64,000 nt of DNA from Aplidium turbinatum (lineage: Eukaryota > Chordata > Ascidiacea > Aplousobranchia > Polyclinidae): NCBI GenBank assembly GCA_918807975.1, contig OU964925.1, positions 8,470,798 through 8,534,797 on the forward strand. Direction: 5' to 3'. A program made the position numbers and the translations under genes. This document shows positions 30,101 to 45,100 of the stretch, piece by piece (within the stretch, counting starts at the first letter, position 1; each line of letters starts with the position of its first letter). The notes beneath the pieces are model-generated. The model ran no database searches. It was not told the DNA's origin and saw only the letters and a program-made list of their open reading frames with translations.

Positions 30101-33100
30101 GGCTTATTTTATTTAAATGTCATCATAAAGCGAAATAGATAAAACTATCCACTAAAATAAACAAAGTGTTTATTTTCTTGATCAAAACAAATGATTTTTT
30201 TTTGTCTGGCATTTGTTCATACATTTTGGGTTGTACAATCTTGTAAACTATAAATCAAACAGAGACTATAAGAAACGTTTTTTCCAAACCTGTTTCAGCA
30301 GTCGCGGTGCTTCCTTGATAGCGGGTCCATTTGAAATCAGCGGTTGGATCATTTTCATATCCGCACATATCTTCACCTTCAAAGCCACAGTAGCGTGTAG
30401 GTGGGCAAGCTCCTTCGTAAAACTTTATGTCGTCCAATGCTACGTCGCTGCTATAACCTTTTCCTCTCTTTGCCTCGAATTTCACGTTAAAATCACCGGC
30501 TCTCGGTTCGTGAAACTATAAAATGTTTGTAAGTTTGAAAGCGACTCAGCTAATGTAGTAAAAACTTTTTTTGCTTTGGTTGCAGTGCGTTTTCATACTG
30601 GCCAATTGGTGAGATGGCGCAACGGATAAGGCGTTGGCTTTCCTATTATGCAAACCTGGTTCGACTCCCGGCTTATGCTGGTTGTTGACAAACACCGCTC
30701 ACCTCTACCCAGGGTGTAATAAATTGGGTGGGCGTAGTTGCTGAAGTGAAGGCTGAGAGAAAGGAACTGGCCACCCTACTCTCGTTAGTGCCGAAGGCTT
30801 AGTACAATGAGAACCTTATCTTCTCATCCCCCGATGCTTGAATCAAATATGGGACCCAACTTTTTTACTGGCCAATTAAAAAGGATAAATTTTGCCAGCT
30901 TGGGAAATGATATAAAGCAGCAGATTGCGGTTTAGATTTCTTCTATTGACAACTGTAAACATCTTTATAATGCAGAGACATTACAACTATATTAGGAAAG
31001 ATAATGCTGAGAAGGAAATATTTGATTAAAAATTTTTTTTTCATCATAAATAGCATGCACTTCATCATTTCATTAACAATTCAATTGTCGCCAGTACTAT
31101 TTAAAAACTTACAAAAAAAAAGAAATAGTAAGAAAAGATTCTAACTTTTACAATATTTGGTAGATTAGGCCTACACCCATAACATCAACAACAACACTTA
31201 CCTGTCCATAGTACCAAAAAGGTCCTTTCGACCCTTTACGCGACCACAGAACTCCCGAAGTATATTCTCTTTGTTGTATGTAGGCTGATAGTTCATTAAC
31301 ATAGTCGCCATACATGTGATACCAGAAGGTGACACAAAGGCCTTCAGAGTTCGTTGCAGTAAGGGTTGGACTAACAAGCACACCTGGGTCACCTAACGAA
31401 TCGTTTTCGTTGCTGTAATCCATGTCCACGAATACATAATAGCCCTGCAGAGAGAATCAATACAATTTTGAGATAATTCGTTTTAACGCTATGCTGAAAC
31501 TGTGTAGTGATAAAAACAAGTCCTCGTCTAAAACTTTACTAAATAAAAAAAATAATAATAAAGCGACTCTGCTGGCCTCTATCACTTCGAATAATGTCGT
31601 TTGATGCGTGGTTTGCCGTTTGCTGAAGATTTCAAAAACTTAACTTTCTTAAAAACCATATTTAGTGACTTCATCATACTTTTCACAAACAGGTCTTCAG
31701 TGAAAACATACACAACCTGTAATTTTTAACCGGCCATTTTTCCTGCTTAGAATTTGGATGTTAGACATACTAACAACTACTAACAATCACGTTCACACTG
31801 GATACAAAGCACTCACCTTGGATGACATAGTGGTGTGGTCAGTCGTTGGGCCCGTACTGGAACCAGGTGTTGGGCCCTGGTTTCTAGTCCAGTTCAAAAT
31901 ATTGTTAAGATCGTTTGTCCAGTCACAAAGACCATTTTCAAAGTCACAGTCCCATGGTGTTGGTGGTGGTGTTGGGTTGTCGATCGGGGGCACAGTGGGA
32001 GGGACAATATCGCTGCACAACTGATCGGCAAGGTCCACATCGTCAATAGAAATATCTCCTGCAATTTGAAATTGTTTATTATTATTTAAAGCCGTTTTGC
32101 CGCTTTAAGTTTCCAAGGCAGACGATAAATGCATAAACAAAATTTAAAAATCTTGAAAGTTATGTTCCCGCAATCTCTTTGTGAGTGCCTTCAAAAGCTT
32201 TACATTACAGCACTATCGCAATAGCACGACCATTTTCTGGGTGGCACTGATAGTAGCCTACGTGCAAAAACAACAGTTTAGTAACGATTCTATAAAATAA
32301 GCAAATGTTTTTTAATAACTTACCTGAATAACCATTCCCTCTGACTCCTTCAATAATAATGAAATATCTGCTCTCTGACGTCACATTGACAACAGCCGGT
32401 AGCCAGTAGTCTCCCTGGTCTCCTGTTACCGTGAACAAGGCTTTGCCTACATCTATGGTGGCCTAAAAAAGGTGTTAATATTTTCAATAAGCGGTGCTTT
32501 GATGTAATAATAAGCAATAAATTGAGTTTCGCTTTTAGGAGCATGATCTTTGCTTATTTCACAATGTAGGTAGATATTAACGACCTGTTTTAGCCTGATG
32601 CTGCGAGTTCGCTGTGGTAATAGCGAATTGCACTTTTGCTAATACCATAGCGAACTCGCTATTACCACAGTGCAATTCGCAAAGTGCAAATAACATTTTC
32701 TTGCATTTCATATTTGTTCACATGAAAAAGCATATCTTATTACAGGCGAAAAAAACGAGAAAATACGTCTACTCATGTTTTACTTTTGATGTGTTCCGTT
32801 GAGAAGGAGCGATCTTTCTAGCGTTAGCACTACCTGTCTATCACGTGTTTATCGCTGAGTTCTTGCTACACTCGACTGCCGAGAAACACGTTGATGTGTT
32901 CCGTCACAAACAATTTCTTTGCTATGACTACAGTACTATATCACAATAAAAATACGTCTTTCTTAACCTCCATTGAAACAAAAAACTGCTGCGGTGATTA
33001 AAAGCATAGAACTTGTGTAATAAACTCATAATAAGCAATAAAACAGTAAGATTCAGGTATCAGCTTTATGAGCTTTTTGACTCAAATCCCACCTGGCGTA

Positions 33101-36100
33101 CGCTATTGATTAAGTACAAAATGTGTATTAAGGATTCATGTTTCAAACTACTGACTTGAATGTTTTTGTACGAATGGGATTATTTTGACCATGAATGCAA
33201 ACCGTAAACTTATAGTGCCTTTATCTTAAAAAGTAGGTCAATCTGAACGGGACAAAAATGTGAAAATTAGATAAAAATGACAACTTGTATCAGTGTTTTT
33301 GAATATTCTGATAAAACATTCTGTTTGTGATAACCTTACCCAAACAAACTGTCTGTAACGGTCTCATAATCAATTAGTATAGGATGCATTTGCGTCATTT
33401 TTAATAAGACATTTACCGCTACAGTAACATCTTCACTCATTCTTCAGTCTCACAACATCAATAAAGTGACTGACAATGTATCATATGCTGTTTTAGAATA
33501 AAATTAAGTTAGTTTGTGGTAAGGGTGCATGGAAGCAACACAAAACATGCTCTCGCTTACTGCATTGTCTTGGGCCAGGTAGACATTCAGTTGGCCAATA
33601 TTGGGCCCGAACATGTGGTACCAGAAAGTGAGGCATTTTTTAGATGGTTCTGAAGAAGAAGCCTCAAAGGAGGCACTTCCTAGCCACGCCTTAGACCCGG
33701 TCGAAACACTGGAGGTCTCTGAAATATTTTTTTCAAGAGTTTTAATTTTAGTATAGACCGTAAGACCTCCTGCAATATACTGTAAAGTTGTTTTTATAGT
33801 AACTACCCAGACAGACAAACGGCCACTTTTTAAGTTGATTCAGCGTCTGTGGGGTGCATAGCAAAAATATACAGATCTTTGTTAGAAAGATTACCTTGCT
33901 GTTCCATAAACATAAAAAAACTAAGCACAACAAGATGTTTAAACATTATTTTCTTCACACACAAAAGCATTAAATACTATAGGTTATTGTGCTTGTATCT
34001 CCGTATCATGTAATAAACATTATTAACTCTACAAAGCAAGTGTTCAATGCTCAGACAAAAAATCCAAGGAGAGAGTACTAAAACTAATATCTGTCCAAAA
34101 AATCTCAACAACTATTTCATTCTTGGCAGGACTCCCAGAAGATTCTTTACAGCCAACTACTTCATCTGGCACAGATCTTCATCTGATTGAGTATGGATCT
34201 GATCCCAAGTGAAGGTCTGTGTCAGATGAGATGGCTTTCTATAAACGATCACATCTGCCATTAGTGGCAGCCACATCAGCACTCTCACCAATATAGAGGT
34301 ACATTCCTGTGGACGACCCAGTCGTGTGGTCCACCAAAGGACCGGTGGATATACTGGGTGTCGAACCCGCCATTCGAAGCCAATCAAAGTTATCAGTCCC
34401 TGTGTTTCCAGAGAAACAAATAAAAGTCAAAATTTAATTTGCTGTTTTAGAGACTAGGGAAAGAGATTGTTTATTATTAATAAAAAAAAAACTTTTTTTC
34501 AGAGTGGGAGGGACACAGAGAGTTTAAGATTCATTTGGAATAAAAAATTAAAGTATTAGTTACGTCACACGACATGTAACTAGAATAATAAAAAATAATC
34601 GACAAAAATAAGAGAATGCATTTTAGTTTCAAATTTGATTTTTCTTCCTAATGCTGTATAATACGATTATTTTCAAATTCTACCTTTGCCTCTGATGTTG
34701 ACCCAAGAGCAAAAGTTCCTCTCAAAATCACAAAATCCAGGAGGAGGACAGTCTCCTACCATCGTCCGGAGATCATCAATGGCGACATCACCAGTGAATC
34801 CATTTCCTAGTTTTCCTTCGACAACAACCTACAAAATATGTGGCCTATTTAGAAGTTACTAGAAAGAGTCTAGACGGAAACAGCTTAAAGTATTTTAAAC
34901 AGCAAGAATCGCAGAAGAAAAATGAAAGAAAAACAAGTGTCTTCTAATTTCTGGCAAAAATATAGGCAATTTGTGCAAGTTATTTCCTTTAGCAAACACA
35001 TCCATCTACCCTGCGTAAAGGTGAGCGTTATTGTTTTAACTAGCTTAAGGCAGGAGTTCTAATCATTTGAAAGCGAGCACATAATCCGCTGTGCCATTCC
35101 CAAGTACCTCAATAAATTTTCATTATATCAAAAAAAATCCTTTCCAATACCCATTATCTGAATCATGAGATGATAATGAGTATGATGTCAAAAAGGTTAC
35201 ACGTGCAAGTGCTGCCCAAGCAATGGCCTACCAGCCACTTTATATCATGATACAAGTTAATATTTGAAAGAAAAACATTAAAGCACCAAAGACATACTCA
35301 CTTGGAAATCATCATTTTGAACCGCTGCTGTGGCGTAGCCATACCGCCAGATGTCGCCTTGGTTCCCACTTTCGCTCCACACAATTTGAGAAGCAAGAAG
35401 AGATTGAGAGACTGGTTTCACGTAAATGTTAAGCGAGCCAATGCTGGTGCCATACATGTGATAAAACATTTCGAAGCAATATCGACTCCCAGCGGGGTAC
35501 GTGAAACTCCTTAGCCGTGCAACTTCACCTGGGACTCTGGGGCTGCGCGCAATAACAAAACGACTTGTAAGGCAGCAAAAGCCAAACTAGTCAATTTTTA
35601 GAAGCTATCTGTGGTAAGCATAAAGGATTCGTTTCAAAGCTGGTAAAATGTTGGAAACTTTGCAGTTTTATTAGTTGTTAATATTAGCTGCGAGCCATCT
35701 TATTTTAATGGAATTCAATAACAATACATGTAATAAAGCTTATTCAACATCTTCTTAAAAACGATTTAAAAATGAAACGAAGTAGGATGTTTTCATGCAT
35801 CGTTCTCTTTGAACTTGCAAGCTACATAGTACATAAGCCGGTACCCCACAACCTTTCAATTTTTTATAAACCTTAAGCATATAAAAACAAACCTTGATGC
35901 CTCTATGTAGGCGTAATGGCCATACTGGGTGGCATAAGTATGGTCCAGGGAAGGCCCTGTTCCATCAGAAGATGTTCCATTTCTGTCAATAGTCCAATCG
36001 AAGTCATCATCTTTAGCCTGCTCCCATTGGCAGAAGCTGGCTTCAAAATTGCAAGTCCCCTGAATTTTGTAAATATGTACTGTAGCTAGGAATTTTAATA

Positions 36101-39100
36101 TTCATCATTTTTTGTATTTGAAAGTTTAAAAAACCTTTTAAACTAATTATTATATCTTGAAGACATGAAGTTATTAAAGATAATATCTCAAAGATATTAT
36201 AAACCTATTTAGAAGCGTCAAAACGTTTCAGCTTAATCATTAGACCAGGCATAGAGAAATTGTAACTGGCATTTTAAAGAAAGCCTTTCATATAAACTTT
36301 ATTTAGCCTTGAATGGTTGTAATCAAACTTGTATCAGCCTTCAGACAATGCTATGTCAGACTTACATCAGCAGGACAAGAACCAAAACTGACGGCCAGAT
36401 CATCGATGGCGATATCTCCGGTGAAACTGGTCCCTACCACTCCCTCCAGCCAGAATCGAACAGGGTTGTACGTCAGGAGCGAGTAAGTGGCATGCACCCA
36501 GTCATTGGTCTGTGTTCCATTTAAGGACCACACCAACGCCAACTCACCGTGGGAAAACTCCATGTACATGTTTAGGGTGCTGACCTTGGCACCGAACATA
36601 TGATACCAGAAGCTGGAAAATCAAAAGTAGCCTAAACTGAACGCTAAGCAAGAATACAATTTTGGTAAAGAGGTGATTTTCTTGAATCATGGACAAGTGA
36701 AACCTGATAACCACACGGCATTTAACATGATATAATAACATGAATATGAATGGAAAACATCAGGCAGAGGAGGGCCAAAATCACATGACCCTTAATTGCG
36801 CAAGAAAAAAACACACATCAATGACGCAACGTTACGTGAAGGCAGTCAGCAGACATTCTAACGTTTAAGAATCACATTAACGTTGCAGCCTCTATAATAG
36901 GCTAGCCTACTGGGAAAGCAAAGATAGCTTGGCAATTTTAGAATGGTCACTGGCTAAGGTGGGATCATCATATTTTCTTTGACAATCATGTTAGCCACTA
37001 TCATTGCGATGTAGTTTGAGATATCAGCACATACGGGAGAAGTCAGTAAGTTGCTTTCATGTACAATGTACATTGCACTGAACACTACTGTATGCATGGT
37101 TCAGTTGTCAAATATTCTTAGATTGAAGTGGGATTTGAGGCGTGCAAACGCAGAGAAATTTAAATAAACTAGTTTTTTAATACAATATCATACATTTAGG
37201 AGCAAAATGGTTGGAACGCCTGGTTAATCTAATCAAAAAATAAAGAGCCCAAAATGTAGATACCAAGTAGATATCATAAAATGTAATGTAGATATCATAT
37301 AAAATGTTTATTTCGCTATATTTCTAGTAAACACTCAGATTTTAAGAAAAATTTTTCAAAGGAAGTCTCAAAATAAAGTCTAGTCATATATCTATGCGTT
37401 AAAACTTTATGCATTATTATTAGCTTTAATCGTGACCAAGTAGTAGTAGCGCCTGGCTGACAATCGAAAGGACATGAGTTCGATACCTATATCGAGGACA
37501 TGTGGCTAAGTCTTGCCAACGCATTTAACCACATGTTTGAAAATGGACACGAACATTTGCTTTCTTGCATCTCCGTTCACAAAAATCAAAATTTCAACCA
37601 TGAAGATTAAGCTTGGAGACCACAAAAAGATAATCTTACTTAAAACATGATCCCTCTGACATTGGGGCCATCCAAGAGGATTGCAGAATTGCCCGATCAC
37701 CTAATTTACGAGGCGAAGATGTTTCAATGTATGCGTAGTAGCCTTGACCGCTGGTGTGGTCACCAGACGGACCGGTGTTTTGGCTGCCTGTTGACCCTTT
37801 GTGCCGTGTCCACTCAAACTCATCTAAGTCAAGAAAGAAGAACGGTTTAAAACGTACTGTTGGAGTAATTTTGAAAAAAGTTATAATCTATTGCGCGCTT
37901 CAAGTAAAGCTTACGCAGAACGTGTTGAAAAATAAATTAGCATTTGTACAAAACGGCAAAAGTGTTTTGAAAGCTGACTTCAAAAGTACCAATGGTCATA
38001 AGTACGATGCTAGATGCTGATAGGTTTTGAAAATATTTACAAAACGTTCCATAACAGAGCTTTAACATAACAGAGTTAGATTTTTATATCCGCACCTCAA
38101 AACATCAGGTGATTGAGATTGTTTGAAATATTAAAAAGAAACAAGTTTAGCACAAAACACCTGCTCAATATAAAAGTGATCAATTTTGTGTATTAAATTT
38201 TCGACCGTGTTGCCTTGCGTGTTACTTAGCATTGCTTTTCACGGATTGCTCAGTGGTTAAAGAGATACATTGCAATTATTCTTTTCTCACATGTGAAACA
38301 ATTGTTTTTACCTGCTGTGCTTTGTTGCCACGAACAAAAGTCCTTATCAAAATCACAATTAGCAACAGAGTAGTCCACGACAGGCTCAGCATTGTCGGGT
38401 AGAATTACACAATCTATTCCGTCCAATAACCTCAGATCATCGATTGCCATGTCTCCAGAAGAGGAGGAACCAATCTCAGCTTCAAAGATGATGTAGTATT
38501 CTATTACGCTTGATATCGTAACCTGAAAATGCAATATGGAGACTTGTGTTGAAGAACTACTTAAGTCCAAAATACGACTTTTGAGATAAAGCAAATTATA
38601 CTTTTTTTTAACGTTATTTAATCTTTTATTTCTATGCAAATACCAGCGTGTGGTATAGCGAAATTAAGCCGTTTTTAAACCAAATTTTGCGCGTGGACAG
38701 GCATTGATCATTAAATAACTTATTTTTAGTGATAACTCAATTTCCACAAAATTTGACTTGGTCGTTTTACAACTCAGGTCTTCAGTTTGTATTTGGTAAG
38801 TTACTGCTATGCTGCAGATAGAGTGATACAATACAGTATCCTCATCTCTGCACATGCGAAGTAGAGTATCGCATAGACTGCTTCCTTTCTTCTGATGTTT
38901 TAAAACCTTTTACAAATAGATTTAACATAACGAATAAATGATATCAAATATCAAGAAAAACAGTGAAAGCTACAAAATGCATTAAAAACAAAACTTGTTG
39001 GAATAGACCAAGCTTATAACAAAGTCGGAAAAAAAAATACAATATAAGCTCTTGCAGGATAATCAACGTATGGAAGTTTTAATTAGAGGTTTTAAGTTAT

Positions 39101-42100
39101 AAAGTTATCATCAAGTACTAGTAGGCTACAAAGAGAATATTGCAGGCCTATAAAGATTGTTACCGTTATATGGAAGGTGGAGGGGTTGCAGTCGTGCAAA
39201 ATTAACTTACTATCTTACTTCACTCTCAATCACGCCCTAAAATTCACATTTTTTTCTACCTAACTTATGAACGGTAAACTCCAAAACATGACTATAGAAT
39301 CAACAAGAAAGAAATTTTACTTTTCCATTTTTGAAACCCACACTTTTTACAGCTCATGCTTCTCTTTCCTCCTTGTCAATTCTATGGTCATGTTCTACTG
39401 TAGAGTTTCGCCTGCCATTTATAAACCTTTGCTCTGTTTGGCGAGTGTTGTTTTTGCTGTGACGGTCAAAAATAAAAACAAACTAAATTTAATAGAACTG
39501 TTGTTGATTTTTTGATAACCTTATAGGCTACCCAGTGATCATTTTTGTGTGATACAGAATGATACAGTATACATAACAACACAATTGTCAAATCACCTTT
39601 TTTCACTTTAAAAAGTTAAGATGTAGTTCTTTCAAAGAATAGAATCTATGTCCTAACAAATGGAAATCTGGTTTAATCTTGTGTCTGTTATCTCGTGCTC
39701 GTTTGGTGTGTTCTGATGATCAGTTGTTTCCAAAAGAAATCAAGAAATTGAAAAACATGTTTTACTTAAATGGATATCCTTCTCATTTTTTCAACAAAGT
39801 CTTAAACACCTTCTTGGCTGATAAACCAAAGGACACGCCTGAAGAAGTAGATTTTAGTTATTTTATTAGTATACCCTATTTAGGAAAAGATTCAACAAGT
39901 TTTGCAAAAACCTAACTAAACTTATAAAACAGAAATTTTCATGTGACATTCATCCTGTATATAAAACATTTCCCTTTGCTCTTCGAATGTTGTGTATAAA
40001 TTTAATTGTTTGCGTGACGCAAGCCAGACATACATTGGTATGTCAACCAGACATTTGTTGACTAAGGCCGGGGAGCACTTAAACCCAAACTTAACAACCA
40101 AAAGTGCAATTAAAGAGCACATCGTCTCTTAGGAAACGTGCACTGACAATGTCTCGATCGACCAATTTAAAATCATCTCTTGAGGCAGATCTGCATTTCA
40201 GACTAAGATCATGGAAGCCTTAAGAATCAAACGTAATAATCCGTCTCTCAACCGGCAGTTATTCGCCTGTGGCCCATCGTTCCTTTTGTGTGTTCTAATT
40301 GTTTGTCGCATGCCTGTAGTTTACACCTCATGTGATCTGTTTCCCACCGTATAATTCACTCGTAATCATTCTTGTATCACTTGTTCAGTTTGTGCTTTTC
40401 AGTCCGGAGTGTCGTCACAGTTATAGTGCAAAGCCAAACATATCTTACAATTTTCATTTTATGTATTGCAGATTTAAATAATTCCTGATGAGGACACACG
40501 TAAGTGTCGAAAAGGTTTGAGTTATTATGTTATATATTTTTTGTGTGTAATACATTATGTTAAACCCGCTATGGTTACTTTGTTTTGTTTGTGTATGGTT
40601 TAAATTTAATAGTAGTCGATTAACCTGTGCGACTTTCCATTCATTATTTTGATCTCCTGATAACTGCCAAATCGTGTATTCGTGAACGTCGTGAGTTTCT
40701 GGAATTCCTTGGCTGACAATGACACGCAAAGTTCCCATACCAGAGCCATACATATGGAACCAAAACTGCATGCAGGCAAATCCGTTTGTCGGGACAAAGC
40801 GTTCCGAGTTGAATCGGGCGATGTTTCCACTGACCAAAGGAGGCGAGGCATCGATGAAAAGATAGACTCCCTAGAAAATCAAAGTAATTTCAAAACTGAA
40901 ACTTAACCACTTGAACTTTAAAGGTCAGTTAAAAGTAGTTTAGTGAAAATAAAATCCTTGAATTTCAAAATAAATAAAAAGGCGTAAAAAGTATGTTGAA
41001 TTGATGTGAAAAGATCTTTAGATCTCTGATTCAATTAAATCCCCGAAAACATTATATCAATGGTAACGTACCGTTTCTGATTGCTGGGTGTGATCTGTGG
41101 TTGGTCCAGTTCCAGTCGTGCCGGTAGCACCCGAACCTAATATCCAGTCAAAGTCGTCCTCGGCTTCGTTCGTGTAGGTGCAAAGTCCCTGGAAGAAGCA
41201 GAAAATAACTATCAATGCAATCTTTTGATTGACAGCCCACATGAACAATGGACCTCAATAGCTTGTATACAGAACAATAGCAGCCGTGGCCGAGTGGTTA
41301 GCGCGTTGGGCTCGCAGTCGAGAGCCTGCATGTTCGACTCCAGCCACCCGCACTTGCTGTTGTTTCTCTGGGCAAGAAACTTTACGATAATTGCCTCTAC
41401 CTAGTGATCGATTTCGAGTAATGGGTAGTACCAAATTTAAGTCATAAGTAGAGTAGACAACCGGAAACTGACATTGCCGTCGGCTGCAGCGTGGGTCAGG
41501 TGTATGTCGGAAGGCGTACACCGATGCATAGCGCTCAAGTCCGCTTTCCCGCAATGCAGGATAAAGATAAACAAACAAAAAACAAACAGTGCATATATGC
41601 AGGACATGGGAGTGCGGTTTTCTGCATACTTGTATGATGCAACAATAATTTATATTTGGAATCACAAAAAAATTGATGAGGATCTTGTACGTCAAAATTA
41701 ACCTGAGACGTTGAAAATCACACAAAATTCAATCAGAACGTAAAATAGAACATGGTTTGTCGTACGTTGCTACAATGCAAAGAGAGTTGGGTTGATTTAA
41801 CTCTATCTAAACTAAATTCATCACAGATACAGATTTTCCGAATATAAAGCAAAGTATTGAACCAAAGTAAAACCACTTATCACTCGTTTGAGTGTTGCAC
41901 TTATCACCTCACCATGCCTAATGGCTGCAAACTATCAAGTCGGTATCTCATTATTTTACACAAAGAGATGCCACCAGCAAGCACGCCTCACCTTTTCAAA
42001 GTCACAACCGCCGGGCGGTTGGCATTCACCGGAGGTGATTGTGATGTCATCCAGGCCAAAGTCGCTGTCCCAACTGACCCCGCGCACGGCTTCGAACACG

Positions 42101-45100
42101 AGGTGATAAGTAGCGGAGTTCGAGAGGCTAACCTGTGGGTTTTGTGGTTATTAGTGAGCTTGTTACCAATTCTGCACTTGTTCCTGAATATACAGTAAAC
42201 AAATCAAGGTATAATAGAAAACATTGAAAATGAAAATATATGCACACAGCTCATAAAATGGTTTGCTGTTTTAGTTATGGTTTAACTGACAAAATAAAAA
42301 CCTTCTATGATTATATTGTGAATGTGAAACTAATCACTTTTACACTGATGTAGATCTGGGTAGCTTTGTGTATTTTTAATGTGGCACAAATTCATGTTGC
42401 AAAGGCAATAAAATATTAGTCCAATATTCGTTAGTAACTAAAAGTACGAAAAAGAAAGAACAAAATAATCACAACGCCTGTCACTCAATTGAAAGATTTT
42501 GCTTGGATCTTAGGTGTTGTTGACTTCTGTAACTTTCCAATAAAGTGAAGCATATAAAACGTGCAGAGTAAGCAGAACAGTTAAACATTCTTGACACAAC
42601 CTACCTGGGCTATGCGCCACTGGTTTCCTTGGTTGCCTAAAACAGACCAGATAGGCTTGCCCAACGGATCGCCTTCTTTGAACCCCTCTCCGGTCTGGTA
42701 CACGTTCAATGTACCCATGGTAGACCCGTACATGTGATAGAAGAATGTCAAGCATTCGTAGGTTAAAGATACCACTTGTTGGTAGGGACGGCTGATGATA
42801 CGGGCAATGTCACCCGGCTGCCTTGGGTCAGATGCTTCGGCATACATATACCGACCATAGGTGGTACCGTAGGTGTGGTCGTAAGTTGGCCCAGTATTGG
42901 CAGACGATGTACCTGGAAATAGAGTCGTGTGTGAGAAAATAAAAATCTTTCTAGATACAGTGGATGTTTTCTAACACAGTATTTTGTACTTTCACAATGA
43001 TCAATGCTAGCTGTGACAGGTAAAAATGACGGAAGCAGCATTAATACATTCAATATATGCAACGGAATTAATTATTAATAAAATTTTGAAAACATTTAAG
43101 TGTCTGTTGCAGTGTACTTTTCAAAGCAATGCCTTGTCAAAGATTAAACTGATCAGCAATAATCATGTAAGGAGTACCAAAGATGAAAAACAATCAAGCA
43201 AACACAATTCGTGTTCATTGAAAGTAACAACGCGTTTATCAGCACGACAAAAACACGAATTTACGAGGTTACGTGCATCTTTAATGTAAATTCGTTACCA
43301 AGAACTTATGTTATATGGGAAGCAATTATAATGTTTATCATTATTATTGACAACCAATATAATCAACATTAGTTAGAAGAGCGAAGTAAACAAAGAAGTT
43401 ATCTATTTTCATATAACTTTTGTTTCAAACGACGCGACAATACCTCCGCTTGTCTGTATCCAGTTGTAGTCGTCAGTGTTGTCTTGACTGTACTGGCAAG
43501 CCAGGTCGTCTTCAAACGTACAACTCAAGTCGGACTGGCTGGGAGGTGGGCACAGGCCTTGCACAAGCTGAATGTCGTCAATGGCAATATCTCCGGCCCA
43601 GCCTCCACCGACTGTTCCGCTAAATACGATCTGTAAAATAGGGAAGTCAATGATTTGATAGAACCACAAGAGTTCGTATTTCAAATCAAAGCTTTTTTTA
43701 TCTTTCTGTCCGTCATCGTGTTGTAGGCTATTCTTAAAATCACGTCCTATTTAGAAAATAATCTCTTTTATCTCGTTTTACACTTAATAGTTTCGTTTTT
43801 AATCAATTTTAGGAAACTTTTTCGGTCAAGCTGTAGGCTATGATGTTAACAAATTTTCAACTGGGTTAACAATTCTTTATAGTTTTCAAGGTGGTAGTTA
43901 GAGAAATGAATGTGTTCCACATTTTGTAGCTTACAATGAGCCTCTCAATACCTGGAAGTTAACGTCGGTAATAATATCGATCTCGGCAGGATACCAGACC
44001 CTTGCCAAGCCAGTGTCTTGCTTCCATATCATTGTCCCGTTGTGAGTGAAGTTCACTTTCAAATACACGGCTAGCCGGTCAATGTTGGTCCCATACATGG
44101 AGTACCTTGTTATAATGAAACGCTCCTTGAGTGTTATGTTTGAAAATGTTGATATTTTACCCTAATGACAAGAGTTCTAAAGTACGACTTTTAGAAGGGC
44201 GCCCGTTGGGCACCGCTCCAAGAAAAAATGGCTGTGTCTTCGTAAAGACACATCCCAGACACTGCAGACAGCCTCTTTGTCTGATCCAGATCTTTACCAA
44301 ATCTGGACCAGATAAAGTGGCTGTCTGGGTTAAGTAATGGCACGCTTGAAGTTTTAAACCAATCTGGCCTTCCATGCTTTTCCGTCCACATAACGCCTGT
44401 ATGAATCTTCAATTACCGGCTGAAAACTAAGATACAAAAAAAAGCTTAAAGTACAGTAGCTGCACTTCTAATAATTAATCCAGTCAAGACAATTGTATTT
44501 AAACCACTGTAAAACGTCTATATAGTAATGGGGTTAAAAATTAAGTAAACATTGCCTAAAGTAAGTAGACCTACAACAGACCTGCTGTAGAAATCTTATC
44601 AAGTATATGCAGTACAATTATACATCATAGGCCTACATAACACTTAAACCACTGATTTACCAGAACTTTAGGCAAGACCCCCTGGTAGACTCTCCTTTGC
44701 CACTGACTAGCCAGGCAAACTCTCCTTTTTCCCTAGGAACCGATGTTTCTATAAAAGTGTAGTTTCCTGACCCACTAGTGTGGTCAGACAAGGGACCTGT
44801 GTTGCCTGACGGTGTTTGTCCTTTGCGAGACGACCAATCAAAAATGTCGTCTTCACTCTGCAAAGAAACGTTTTACTATGTTGCCCTTTGCTTGGTCGTA
44901 CAGTTTATTAAGACAACAAAGGCAATCTTATCAATGTTCTCATCAAAAGAAACACAGAAGTTTGTATTTAAAAATATAAATAAAATAAGCTTTCATATTC
45001 TATTCTTGACGGAGACAAGGGTACAGACATACCGTTCAAGAATTATTGGAAATATGCAAACCAATCTTGCAAAAAGAAAAAAAAGTCCCATGACGCTAAT

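Noticed and set aside
41255-41725. 156-codon minus-strand open frame
   Set aside because: It lies across a tRNA-Ser-like SINE; the same peptide appears in the other SINE copy at 21259-21585, so it is not a gene.
44191-44412. 73-codon minus-strand frame between two MAM1 exons
   Set aside because: It shows no MAM or LDLa motif, and the flanking exons already join in phase without it.
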